Made by a program: the position numbers and the translations under genes. The notes beneath the pieces are model-generated. The model ran no database searches. It saw nothing but the letters and a program-made list of their open reading frames with translations, and had not been told where the DNA came from. From contig NZ_QCYK01000001.1 in assembly GCF_003071345.1 (NCBI RefSeq), positions 2,046,001 through 2,110,000 on the forward strand: 64,000 nt of DNA, in the 5' to 3' direction. This document shows positions 19,191 to 27,189 of this stretch, piece after piece. Every line of letters begins with the position of its first letter. The first letter of the stretch is position 1. Origin of the DNA: Chitinophaga parva (lineage in GTDB: Bacteria > Bacteroidota > Bacteroidia > Chitinophagales > Chitinophagaceae).

Positions 19191-19198
19191 GTATTTTG
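19191..19198 (+). promoter_or_regulatory. Possible promoter of first fibre gene
   Basis: TAGTATTTTG ends at 19198, exactly 19 bases before the ATG. The paralogous gene at 21255 has TAGCATTTTG at the same distance and a similar following stretch (CCTT, then TTATCC). The fit to TAnnTTTG is imperfect. Confidence 0.4.
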
Positions 19199-19217
19199 AC
19201 CTTTTATCCTTATATCT

Positions 19218-21158
19218 ATGACATCAACGCTACGCAAGATAGGGCGCCTGTTGCTGGTTGCCGCTATTTCTTTGCTCGTATCCGAGGCAAAAGCCCAGCT
19301 GAAAGTAGGTGACAACCCTACCAACATTAAACGCTCCGCTATCCTTGAATTAGAGAGCACCCAACAAGGTTTGCTGTTACCGCGATTAGGTGACACTGCC
19401 CAGATCAACCTCCTCACACCTCCCGATGGAATGATCATCTACCTGAAGAACGGCATCCCCGCTTCAGAAGGGCTCTACGTGCGTCACAACAACGCCTGGG
19501 AACTGATGGCCAACACCGCCACTGCCCTGAACAACTGGAGCCTGAATGGTAACACCCTCACTGCCGGCCAGTATTTTGGCTCTAACAACTTGCAGGATGT
19601 TATCTTCAAAACAAACAATGCAGAGGTGTTCCGCGCTACTGCCGCCGGCAACCTGCAGGTATCTTCTACCGCTGTACCTGCGGGCACTGCGGAAACTTCC
19701 GTGCTGCTGCTGAAAGCGGATGGCACCATCCTCCAGCGCACCATCAGCGCCAACGCGTTTAAAACCGCTGTAGGTAACCTGACCGTGAATGCAGACAACA
19801 CCAAGAACGCAGTGAATGTAACTGCAAACGCAGACGGGTCCAACACCGTGGACCTGCCCATCATGGTCGGTACCGCAGGTCAGCAGTATGGATTCCTGAC
19901 CATTGCAGACTGGCAGAAACTCCAGACCCTGGCTGGCGATAACATCAGCATCGACGACTTCACGGCAAGCGTGGCGGCTACTGATGCAAACAAGGGCGCC
20001 CAGATCACCTTCGATGCCCCTACCAACAAGTATGTGATCAAGATGGTAGCTGCCAGCGCTACACAGGTAGGTATTGTAACCACCGGTGCACAGACCTTTG
20101 GCGGTGATAAGACCTTTGCCAACAACGTAAACGTAACCGGCAATGCTGTTGTAAGCGGCAACCAGACAGTAGGCGGCACCCTGGGGGTAACCGGCGCTAC
20201 TACGCTGGGCAACACCCTGGACGTAACCGGTGCCACTACGCTGAACAGCAGCCTGGCAGTAACCGGTACCTCCACACTGAATGGTGCCACCACTGTAAAT
20301 AACACCCTGCACGCCACTGGTGCTACCACCCTGGATAACGGTGTAACAGTAACCAACGGCGGCGCAAATATCACCGGCGCCACTACCGTGAATGGCAACA
20401 CTTCCTTCACCGGTAACCACCTTCAAACCGGCGACCTGCATGTAACCGGCAACACTACCCTGGATAAAAATGTAACACTGCCTGGCGTTGTGGCCACCAG
20501 TGAAACCAGCAACATCGATGTGCTGATCAAGAATGGCACCACTAACCAGGTAGAGTACAAAACGCTGAACAGCGCTGCATTTGACGGTGCTATTCGCGCC
20601 CTGGTAGATAAAGTTAGCGGTACCGCAGTAAAAGATTCCGCAATCACTTTCGCTACAGACTCTGTAGGTGCCAACTTCAACCTCGCATTTGATGCTACCG
20701 CCGGTGCTGAAAAGATCACTTTCAATATTCCTTCTGCCAGCACGGCTAACAGGGGGCTGGTGACCAATGGCATCCAGGCTTTTGGTGGCGAAAAGAGCTT
20801 CGCTAACACCGTAGCAGTAGGTACCACTGCCGCCGCCACATCTACCCTGGATGTGAAAGGTTCCATGGCTACCAAGATCGTAAGCACTGCCGCAAACTAC
20901 ACCGCCACCGACGCAGATAATACCATCCTGGTTAATCCTGCTGCCGGCGCCACGGTGACCGTTACACTGCCCAACGCAACAGCTGCCATCGACGGTCGCA
21001 TGTATACCATCAAGAAAATTGGTGGTGGCTATACCGCTACTGTAACCATCAATTCCAATAAGATCGAAGATGGTGCTACTTCTTACAGCATCTATAACGA
21101 CTGGAGCTTTGTAACCGTACAGGCACTTGCCGGTACCTGGTACATCATCAAGCACTAA
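19218..21158 (+). CDS. Secreted fibre-like beta-repeat protein A
   Basis: A 646-residue exported protein, not assigned to a named family. Residues 1-26 form a signal peptide (ending AKAQ). Residues 27-56 carry a block shared with the next gene: KVGDNPTNIKRSAILELES followed by QQGLLLPR, which I recall as a common N-terminal element in Bacteroidota surface proteins. Residues 300-425 are tandem beta repeats of about 12 residues (VTGATTLGNTLDVTGATTL) like phage tail-fibre shafts or beta-solenoids. Residues 555-646 resemble tail-fibre C-terminal domains (TVTLPNATAAIDGRMYTIKK, then WSFVTVQALAGTWYIIKH). No type IX sorting domain, catalytic motif or membrane anchor is visible. It probably forms an elongated, perhaps trimeric, extracellular fibre. 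Gene B follows 97 bases later with its own upstream element. Confidence 0.7.
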   Translation: MTSTLRKIGRLLLVAAISLLVSEAKAQLKVGDNPTNIKRSAILELESTQQGLLLPRLGDTAQINLLTPPDGMIIYLKNGIPASEGLYVRHNNAWELMANTATALNNWSLNGNTLTAGQYFGSNNLQDVIFKTNNAEVFRATAAGNLQVSSTAVPAGTAETSVLLLKADGTILQRTISANAFKTAVGNLTVNADNTKNAVNVTANADGSNTVDLPIMVGTAGQQYGFLTIADWQKLQTLAGDNISIDDFTASVAATDANKGAQITFDAPTNKYVIKMVAASATQVGIVTTGAQTFGGDKTFANNVNVTGNAVVSGNQTVGGTLGVTGATTLGNTLDVTGATTLNSSLAVTGTSTLNGATTVNNTLHATGATTLDNGVTVTNGGANITGATTVNGNTSFTGNHLQTGDLHVTGNTTLDKNVTLPGVVATSETSNIDVLIKNGTTNQVEYKTLNSAAFDGAIRALVDKVSGTAVKDSAITFATDSVGANFNLAFDATAGAEKITFNIPSASTANRGLVTNGIQAFGGEKSFANTVAVGTTAAATSTLDVKGSMATKIVSTAANYTATDADNTILVNPAAGATVTVTLPNATAAIDGRMYTIKKIGGGYTATVTINSNKIEDGATSYSIYNDWSFVTVQALAGTWYIIKH

Positions 21159-21181
21159 TTTTTTGTTACTATCCTATCATG

Positions 21182-21207
21182 GCAGGAGTGCCTCCGGGCA
21201 TTCCTGC
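21182..21207 (+). terminator. Hairpin between fibre genes, possible attenuator
   Basis: Eleven-base-pair stem (21182-21192 with 21197-21207, one G-T) with a four-base loop. No U-run follows, so it may only reduce read-through or mark the 3' end of the first gene. Confidence 0.45.
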
Positions 21208-21225
21208 TTACTTCCCTATCCCTGA

Positions 21226-21235
21226 TAGCATTTTG
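21226..21235 (+). promoter_or_regulatory. Possible promoter of second fibre gene
   Basis: TAGCATTTTG ends 19 bases before the ATG, the same spacing and nearly the same sequence as upstream of the first fibre gene. Confidence 0.4.
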
Positions 21236-21254
21236 TCCTTGCCAACTCTTATCC

Positions 21255-23975
21255 ATGAAACCATTTTTACGTCATAGCCTTTTATTGCTCATCGCTGCTG
21301 CCGCATTTGCACCTGCAAAGGCCCAGTTAAAGCTGGGTGATAATCCCACCAGTATTAACAAGGATGCGATCCTGGAGTTAAACAGCGACCACCAGGGTCT
21401 GTTGTTCCCCCGCGTACTGAAAGCACAGATCGTGGCCGGGGGCGGCCTGTTTGGCGCGGTAGATGGTTTGGTGGTATATGTAACAGATGAAAGCTGCCTT
21501 TACCTGAAAAAGGGAGGTATATGGACCAAGCTGGGAGACAATATCAGCGCCGGCACAGGTATCGCTATCAGCCCGCTGGGTGTGATCAGCAATACGGGGG
21601 TGCTGCAATTCAATGGCCGCAGCGGCAACGTAACGCCTGCCAGCGGTGATTATAACCTGGGCCAACTGGGCGATGTAGCCCTGGGCACCCTTACAACCGG
21701 TGATGTGCTGTATTACAACGGCACCAAGTGGACCAACTGGACACCAGACCTTGCACAATTAGGTGCATGGAGCGTGAACGGCAACAATATCACTGCCGGC
21801 AAATTCTTTGGTACTACCAACAACGCAGACATTATCTTCAAAACAAACAATGCAGAACGCGGACGTTTCCTCAGCGACGGACGCCTGGAACTTGGTGGTG
21901 TGGATTACACAAACGCGCAGTATCTGACTGCAAACCTGATGGTAAAAAACCGGATGATCATTGAAGGCAATGGTACCGGTTCCAACAATGAACTTATTTT
22001 CACGAAGGCCTCTACCGGTGGCGTAATGCGCATCGCGGATGACCAGAATGATTTCCAGATACAAGGTGGGAGTGCGCTGAACCTGGCCCTGGGGGCCAAC
22101 AAAGGCATCGTGCTTTCCGGCGATAATAATAATAGTTTGGCGCTTCCAACCAGCAGTACTAGCGGTACCGGTGTGCTTATTCCCGCTGCGCGGGATGCCA
22201 GCGTGCCTTTGGGAATACAGGCCAAAAGTGCCACCCAAACCGCCAATCTTACTGAATGGAGAGATGCCTCCGGCAATGTGCTGAGCATCTTTGATAAAGC
22301 AGGTAACCTGGGCCTGGGTACCACCGCCGCCGCCCGTACCCTGCATGTACAGGGCACCATGCGCCTCACCGGCGATGTAACGGGTGCTACCGCCACCGGT
22401 TTAATGGGCCGCGATGCAAACGGGGATGTAACAACCGTTACACCGCCGGCGGTAATTCCTGCCAATCCTGTTCCTACATGGTCATTAGCCGCCAACGTTT
22501 TAAACATCAACAACACCGCGGCACTTTGGAATGCCAACAAAATACAGGGGGTTGCAGTACCTGCTCCCAGTGGTACCAATAGTTACCTGAAGTATGACGG
22601 CACCAATCTTTCCTGGGCCACATCTGCCGCTTCCGGGGTAACCAGTGTAGGCTTATCCATGCCAGGTATCTTTACCGTGACCAATTCTCCGGTGACCGGC
22701 ACCGGTACGCTTACTGCGTCGCTGGCTACACAGGCTGCCAATACGGTATTTGCAGGTCCTGCTTCCGGAGCCAGTGCTGCGCCCACTTTCCGCGCACTCA
22801 CCGTAGCGGATATCCCTACGCTGGGTGGCTATATCCAGAACCAGTTCACCGCGGCGCAAGCTACCAGCAACTTCTGGATCAGCGGCAACGGTAAAACGGG
22901 TGGAACCATGGAAGTGGGGGGCACAAGCGGGTCTACTACCGGTTTGAAATTTACCGGCATCAACAGCAGCACTACACCGGCCACCGCTAATAACGTGATG
23001 TTGACACTGGATGCCTCCGGCAATGTGATCCTGGCGAAGAACCCGGCTACAAACAACTGGCTGACCACGGGCAACAGCAGCCCGGATGCAAACGCTTTCC
23101 TGGGTACGATTACTGACGACTTAATGAACATCCGTTCCAGTAACCTGCCTTTCCTGACTTTTGGTAAACGTGGCCTGATTCCCGGCCTGACACAGAGCTA
23201 CCCGGGTTACCAGGATGCACTGGAAAAAGTGACTTACGTGCAATCCGCACTACAGTTCCAGGCAGATGCCGCGTCTTTCTATAAACCTAAAATGTGGACA
23301 GATTCCCTGGGGAACTTTCACATGATGGGGCCCATGGCCGGTACCGACTATTTTGAATTTGCCGCAGGCGGCAAGGATAATGCCGGTGAGTTTGACATCA
23401 CTTCCGGTGATGACGGCGATGAGCCCATCGTGTTCCGGAACTATTATTATTCTTCTAGTACAATCACAGAATGGGCCCGCGTGCAGAAAGGAAAGTTTGG
23501 GATTAATACACCTGGCACGGAGCCCGCCCGTACGCTGCATGTAAATGGCGACATGCGCCTGGTCAATGATGCCTCCGGCGCAAACGCCGCCAACGTCCTG
23601 GCTAAAGATAACAATGGAGATGTAACCAGTGTATCCGGCACTTCCAACGGCCAGGTGTTACAGTACAACGGCACGCAATGGCAGGCAGGCCCGCAGATGC
23701 TGCACTATACGAACATCTCGGTAGCGGCTTCCGGTGGCAACGTTACCGGTACTACGACATACACGTTTACAGTAGACCTGTCTTCCAAGATGGGATCCAC
23801 TACCATCGGCAGCAATGCCAATATCATCGTCAATTTTGAAAATGGGTTGCCCAATGGCATGGCGCTGGCATACGTGCTTCGCAATGCCAGCCAAAAGATC
23901 ACCATCGGTATTATTAACGCAGGTAACACTGCCAAGTTCACGGCTAATACCATTGACGTTACCATCATTCAATAA
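21255..23975 (+). CDS. Secreted fibre-like protein B, paralogue of A
   Basis: A 906-residue exported protein. The signal peptide ends PAKAQ. Residues 25-53 repeat the block of gene A (KLGDNPTSINKDAILELNS, then HQGLLFPR). Both proteins then carry WS(L/V)NGN and DIIFKTNNAE-type motifs, and the two genes share an identical 25-base run (19600-19624 and 21832-21856). The middle consists of Gly/Thr/Asn-rich beta segments, with a repeated module ARTLHVQGTMRLTGD near 370 and ARTLHVNGDMRLVND near 760. The end differs from A (YTFTVDLSSKMGSTTIGSN onwards). No enzymatic motif, type IX domain or chaperone-type cleavage domain is visible. It is likely a long surface or released fibre. Inference rests on composition and paralogy only. 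Confidence 0.7.
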   Translation: MKPFLRHSLLLLIAAAAFAPAKAQLKLGDNPTSINKDAILELNSDHQGLLFPRVLKAQIVAGGGLFGAVDGLVVYVTDESCLYLKKGGIWTKLGDNISAGTGIAISPLGVISNTGVLQFNGRSGNVTPASGDYNLGQLGDVALGTLTTGDVLYYNGTKWTNWTPDLAQLGAWSVNGNNITAGKFFGTTNNADIIFKTNNAERGRFLSDGRLELGGVDYTNAQYLTANLMVKNRMIIEGNGTGSNNELIFTKASTGGVMRIADDQNDFQIQGGSALNLALGANKGIVLSGDNNNSLALPTSSTSGTGVLIPAARDASVPLGIQAKSATQTANLTEWRDASGNVLSIFDKAGNLGLGTTAAARTLHVQGTMRLTGDVTGATATGLMGRDANGDVTTVTPPAVIPANPVPTWSLAANVLNINNTAALWNANKIQGVAVPAPSGTNSYLKYDGTNLSWATSAASGVTSVGLSMPGIFTVTNSPVTGTGTLTASLATQAANTVFAGPASGASAAPTFRALTVADIPTLGGYIQNQFTAAQATSNFWISGNGKTGGTMEVGGTSGSTTGLKFTGINSSTTPATANNVMLTLDASGNVILAKNPATNNWLTTGNSSPDANAFLGTITDDLMNIRSSNLPFLTFGKRGLIPGLTQSYPGYQDALEKVTYVQSALQFQADAASFYKPKMWTDSLGNFHMMGPMAGTDYFEFAAGGKDNAGEFDITSGDDGDEPIVFRNYYYSSSTITEWARVQKGKFGINTPGTEPARTLHVNGDMRLVNDASGANAANVLAKDNNGDVTSVSGTSNGQVLQYNGTQWQAGPQMLHYTNISVAASGGNVTGTTTYTFTVDLSSKMGSTTIGSNANIIVNFENGLPNGMALAYVLRNASQKITIGIINAGNTAKFTANTIDVTIIQ

Positions 23976-24011
23976 TCATTACTCATTCAAGCGATCCGAT
24001 ATTTTCCGCAC

Positions 24012-25589
24012 ATGCGCTATATCTACTCCATAATACTTTGTTGCCTGCTCTCGCTTACGGCAGCTGCCCAGCAGGGCTTTTACATCCCTGCCGGCGGCCA
24101 GGCCTGGATAGGCAGCAATAAGCCGGTGGCTGTTTTTTGCGATGTGCAACACAATGGTATACTCGGCTCCAATCCCAATGCGATCCTGGATTTCCTGGGC
24201 CGGCAATGGAACAATGGCAACAACGCCACCCTGCCGGATGAAAGCGCAGACGGCCTGACCGGCACCGGCGGTACCTTCTTCTTCATGCGTGGCACAGGCC
24301 AGCAGCTGGTATACGGCAATTACAACGTAAGCACCAAATCCGGTACCAGCTTCCCGAACCTCACGCTCAATAACACCGGTGGCCTGCTGCTGGCTGATCT
24401 CAGTGACCTGAAGATCCGCCGCACCCTGGGCTTTAATACCGGCCTCATTTACCTGAACGGCTGGAACCTCAGTGTAGGACAGCAAAACCCCGGCTCCATC
24501 ACCGGCTACAGTGATAAAGCATTTGTGGTGACCGGCACTGATGTAAGCGGTGGCCGCCTTTACCGGGAGCAGGTGGGCAGTGCGGATGGAAAGGTGGTAT
24601 TTCCCGTAGGTACCACAGATGACAACTACGCCCCCGCTGCCATTGAAAATGCCGGCAATACCATGGACTTCAACGTGCGGGTGTTCGACAGCGTGTACAC
24701 CGCTGCCATCACCGGCCCCATAATCAATCCGCCGCACGTAACACAAACCTGGAACGTAGGCCACGACGGCGGCGTTTCAGGAGATGTGAACCTCTGGTTG
24801 CAGCACTTCAACCTGCGGGAGGGCGACCTGTATGCCGCCAGCCGCGATAATGGCTACATCAGCCGTTACATAGCCCCCAGTTACGATTCGCTGGGTGCAG
24901 TGCCCAGCCTGGGCCAGTCTGGTACCCTCACGCAGGGCGCCGCCCTCCCGGACGCTACACTGCACCACCGCAATTTTACAGCACTGGGTAGCGAAGAATA
25001 CTTCACCAAGTCCGTGGTAGATGGCACCGGCATCCCGGCAGACCTGATCTTTAACGCCTGGCGCATAGACGAGAACCTGGTGCACACGGAATGGCGCACC
25101 TCCCAGGAACGCAATAACAAATACTTCTCCCTGCAACGCAGGCTGGAAAATGAAAAAGACTTCAGGGAAGTTGCTACCGTGGCTACCAAAGCTCCCGGCG
25201 GCAATAGCAGCCACCGCCTGGATTATGATTACCAGGACAACAACGACTATGACGACTGGAGCTACTACCGCGTAAAGGCGGTGAGCAAGGCAGGCAAGGA
25301 GACTTTCTCCGCCATCAAGGCTGTGCCGCCCATGGTATCTGTAACAGTATTCCCCAACCCGAACCGTGGCCAGTTTGAAGTGAAGCTGCGCGGCATCCAC
25401 CACGTAGTAACATTGCGCCTCATCAATGTCTGGGGACAAACTGTACGGGAATACAACTTCCAGAACGATACTGACGTACAGGTGAAGAACCTGGCCAAGG
25501 CCACCTACCTCCTGGTACTCTATGACCAGCCCACTTCCCGCGTGATCTATACTACGAAGGTGATTGTGATTGACAATGATGGGAATTAG
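24012..25589 (+). CDS. Type IX-secreted protein with C-terminal sorting domain
   Basis: A 525-residue exported protein. The signal peptide ends TAAAQ. The central region is unrecognised and beta-rich (about 20-430), with a segment near 350-430 (WRTSQERNNKYFSLQRRLEN, then a YRVKAVSKAGKETFS-like end) typical of the domain just before T9SS tails. The last 80 residues form the sorting domain: VTVFPNPNRGQFEVKL, NVWGQTVREY, LAKATYLLVLYD. Such domains direct export through the type IX system and usually attachment to A-LPS or release. It lies 36 bases after fibre gene B on the same strand, so it may be co-transcribed and could anchor or assemble the fibres; that link is inference. Confidence 0.85.
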   Translation: MRYIYSIILCCLLSLTAAAQQGFYIPAGGQAWIGSNKPVAVFCDVQHNGILGSNPNAILDFLGRQWNNGNNATLPDESADGLTGTGGTFFFMRGTGQQLVYGNYNVSTKSGTSFPNLTLNNTGGLLLADLSDLKIRRTLGFNTGLIYLNGWNLSVGQQNPGSITGYSDKAFVVTGTDVSGGRLYREQVGSADGKVVFPVGTTDDNYAPAAIENAGNTMDFNVRVFDSVYTAAITGPIINPPHVTQTWNVGHDGGVSGDVNLWLQHFNLREGDLYAASRDNGYISRYIAPSYDSLGAVPSLGQSGTLTQGAALPDATLHHRNFTALGSEEYFTKSVVDGTGIPADLIFNAWRIDENLVHTEWRTSQERNNKYFSLQRRLENEKDFREVATVATKAPGGNSSHRLDYDYQDNNDYDDWSYYRVKAVSKAGKETFSAIKAVPPMVSVTVFPNPNRGQFEVKLRGIHHVVTLRLINVWGQTVREYNFQNDTDVQVKNLAKATYLLVLYDQPTSRVIYTTKVIVIDNDGN

Positions 25590-25591
25590 AA

Positions 25592-25823
25592 TTGTACAAG
25601 GTACAGTGTACACTGTCGCTAAAGTAGTTTTTTCCTATCCTAAGAATACCCGCATAAAAATGAGTGTCGCTTTTGCGTAAGATAACCGCAAGGTCCTTCC
25701 GTAAGCAAGCGTTGCTCATTTTTGCTTTCAGCTGGCGCCAGTTTACGCATCGCACTGGACACTGCACCTGGCAGGCATTATCGTACCCGGTGCCTTGTAC
25801 CCTGTACATTGTACCTTGTACAT
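25592..25823. repeat. GTACA-word inverted repeat upstream of cmk
   Basis: Arms 25592-25611 and 25804-25823 pair over 19 of 20 positions (one G-T) and are made of iterated GTACA-type words. The 192-base interior holds a second structure with AAAAATGAG at 25656-25664 and CTCATTTTT at 25715-25723, which could terminate the upstream operon. The 3' arm ends eight bases before the cmk promoter element. Confidence 0.75.
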
Positions 25824-25830
25824 TTTTCTC

Positions 25831-25838
25831 TACTTTTG
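25831..25838 (+). promoter_or_regulatory. cmk promoter -7 element
   Basis: TACTTTTG matches TAnnTTTG exactly. The cmk ATG is only nine bases downstream, so the mRNA may have almost no leader. Confidence 0.65.
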
Positions 25839-25847
25839 TACCTGCTG

Positions 25848-26537
25848 ATGAAAAAGATTGTAATTACGATAGACGGCTACTCTTCCTGCGGAAAGAGCAC
25901 CCTGGCCCGCCAACTGGCCCGCCAGCTGAATTATGTGTACATCGATAGCGGCGCTATGTACCGTGCCATTACCCTCTATTTTATTTACAACCGGGTGCAA
26001 TGGGAACTGCCGGAAGCGGTGGCGGAAGCATTGTCCAACATTGAGCTGGAATTTGTGCCCAACGAGCAGACCGGTTTTTCTGAAATGCATCTGAATGGCG
26101 AGAACGTGGAGCACCAGATCCGTGAAATGCTGGTGGCCGATAAAGTGAGCGACGTGGCTGCCATTGGCGCCGTGCGCGAATTTGCAGTGGCCCAGCAACA
26201 GAAAATGGGGGCCCAGAAAGGCATCATCATGGATGGGAGGGACATTGGTACCACCGTGTTCCCCCACGCAGAGCTCAAGATCTTCATGACCGCCGATACC
26301 GCCGTGCGCGTGGAACGCCGTTTTAAAGAGCTGTACGCCAAAAATCCCCAGATCACCATCCAGGAAGTAAAAGAAAACCTGGAACGCCGCGATTACATTG
26401 ATACCAACCGTGAAATAAGCCCTCTCAGAAAGGCTGAGGACGCTATCATATTGGATAACAGCAACTTAACAATGGATGAGCAGTTGGACCTTGCTATCCA
26501 ATGGGTTGACGACATCCTGCTGGTACAGCGTTCCTGA
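25848..26537 (+). CDS. cmk: Cytidylate kinase
   Basis: A 229-residue cytoplasmic enzyme converting CMP/dCMP to the diphosphate with ATP. The P-loop is GYSSCGKST directly after the start MKKIVITID. It also has YIDSGAMYRAIT, MDGRDIGTTVFPHAELKIFM and DYIDTNREISPLRKAEDAI, all family signatures. The start at 25848 was chosen because the open frame upstream lies in the GTACA repeat and overlaps the promoter. It is preceded by the inverted repeat and followed by a possible separate transcription unit. Bacteroidota often place cmk near T9SS or ispH genes, which fits this neighbourhood. Confidence 0.95.
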   Translation: MKKIVITIDGYSSCGKSTLARQLARQLNYVYIDSGAMYRAITLYFIYNRVQWELPEAVAEALSNIELEFVPNEQTGFSEMHLNGENVEHQIREMLVADKVSDVAAIGAVREFAVAQQQKMGAQKGIIMDGRDIGTTVFPHAELKIFMTADTAVRVERRFKELYAKNPQITIQEVKENLERRDYIDTNREISPLRKAEDAIILDNSNLTMDEQLDLAIQWVDDILLVQRS

Positions 26538-26547
26538 AATTTATTTC

Positions 26548-26577
26548 TTGATTTGTAAAAAGAAGTTTTTACATTTG
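26548..26577 (+). promoter_or_regulatory. Promoter of an unannotated transcription unit
   Basis: TTG at 26548-26550 and TACATTTG at 26570-26577 are separated by 19 bases, a near-perfect Bacteroidota promoter. No recognised gene begins within 600 bases. Confidence 0.6.
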
Positions 26578-26582
26578 TCAGG

Positions 26583-27055
26583 TCACCCGCACATGCGATG
26601 GTGAGACGCAACCTAATAGTTTTCCCACATCCTCTCGAAAAAACTTGCTCAGTACTCAAGTCTGTAATTGAATGTGATGCCCTGGAACGACCGTATACCG
26701 GAAGTTGCAGCACTTGTATGATACCAACCGTCCGTTAAGCACTGGTCTTAATAATTTGTTACGTGAGCCGTGTGATATAGTGTCCCGATAGCCCTGTGAA
26801 GTATGACATCGAAAGTATCGATCATGATATTCTTCAAGTGATTTGAAGCCGTATCCTGACTACTATATCCAACAAAGACCCTTTGCTATTAACCGATTTG
26901 AATTTAACTTTTTTTATAAAGAAGTAGCTGCGCGCACTGATCTGCATGCGCAGTTTAAAATCAATGTGGAAATGGACGACGTCCTTTCCATGTTTTCAGT
27001 AGGTGTATTCGGTTAATAGGAAGAAGGGGCGAATTCTTTCGCCCTTTCGCTTTTT
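26583..27055 (+). ncRNA. Candidate structured RNA or small-protein transcript
   Basis: Bracketed by the promoter ending at 26577 and the terminator at 27024-27055. A hairpin starts at the predicted 5' end (TCACC and CGC at 26583-26590 pairing with GCG and GGTGA at 26595-26604). Further small hairpins lie near 26808-26822, 26832-26848 (CTTCAA with TTGAAG) and 26929-26953 (CTGCGC with GCGCAG). It has no tmRNA tag, RNase P or SRP core motifs that I recognise. The alternative is a 57-residue protein from a TTG at 26843 to TAA at 27016 (ends MDDVLSMFSVGVFG), eight bases before the terminator. Confidence 0.4.
27024..27055 (+). terminator. Intrinsic terminator
   Basis: Seven-base-pair GC-rich stem (27027-27033 with 27038-27044), extendable by three pairs, loop TTCT, then a T-run at 27051-27055. 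It ends the unassigned unit after cmk. Confidence 0.8.
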
Positions 27056-27189
27056 GTAACCGGGTGGCCGGGAGCACGTTACCGTCAAAGTAGTACCCAT
27101 CGTGAATGCAACCCCGCAAAACTGCGCCAGGAAGCGCTATGCGCGTATCAATAAAAAATTTAACTTGTGAATGCACTATACACCCTTTC

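Noticed and set aside
19464..21155. Long antisense open frame through fibre gene A
   Set aside because: It arises from the repetitive, GC-biased codons of the plus-strand gene. It has no signal peptide or family pattern.
25722..25847. Upstream extension of cmk by 42 codons
   Set aside because: The stretch is the GTACA repeat arm and promoter and gives Cys/Leu/Thr-rich sequence foreign to cytidylate kinases.
26583..27055. tmRNA, RNase P or 6S RNA in the gap after cmk
   Set aside because: No tag-peptide coding, no GAGGAAAGTCC-type core and no T-arm/CCA end were found; kept only as an unassigned RNA candidate.
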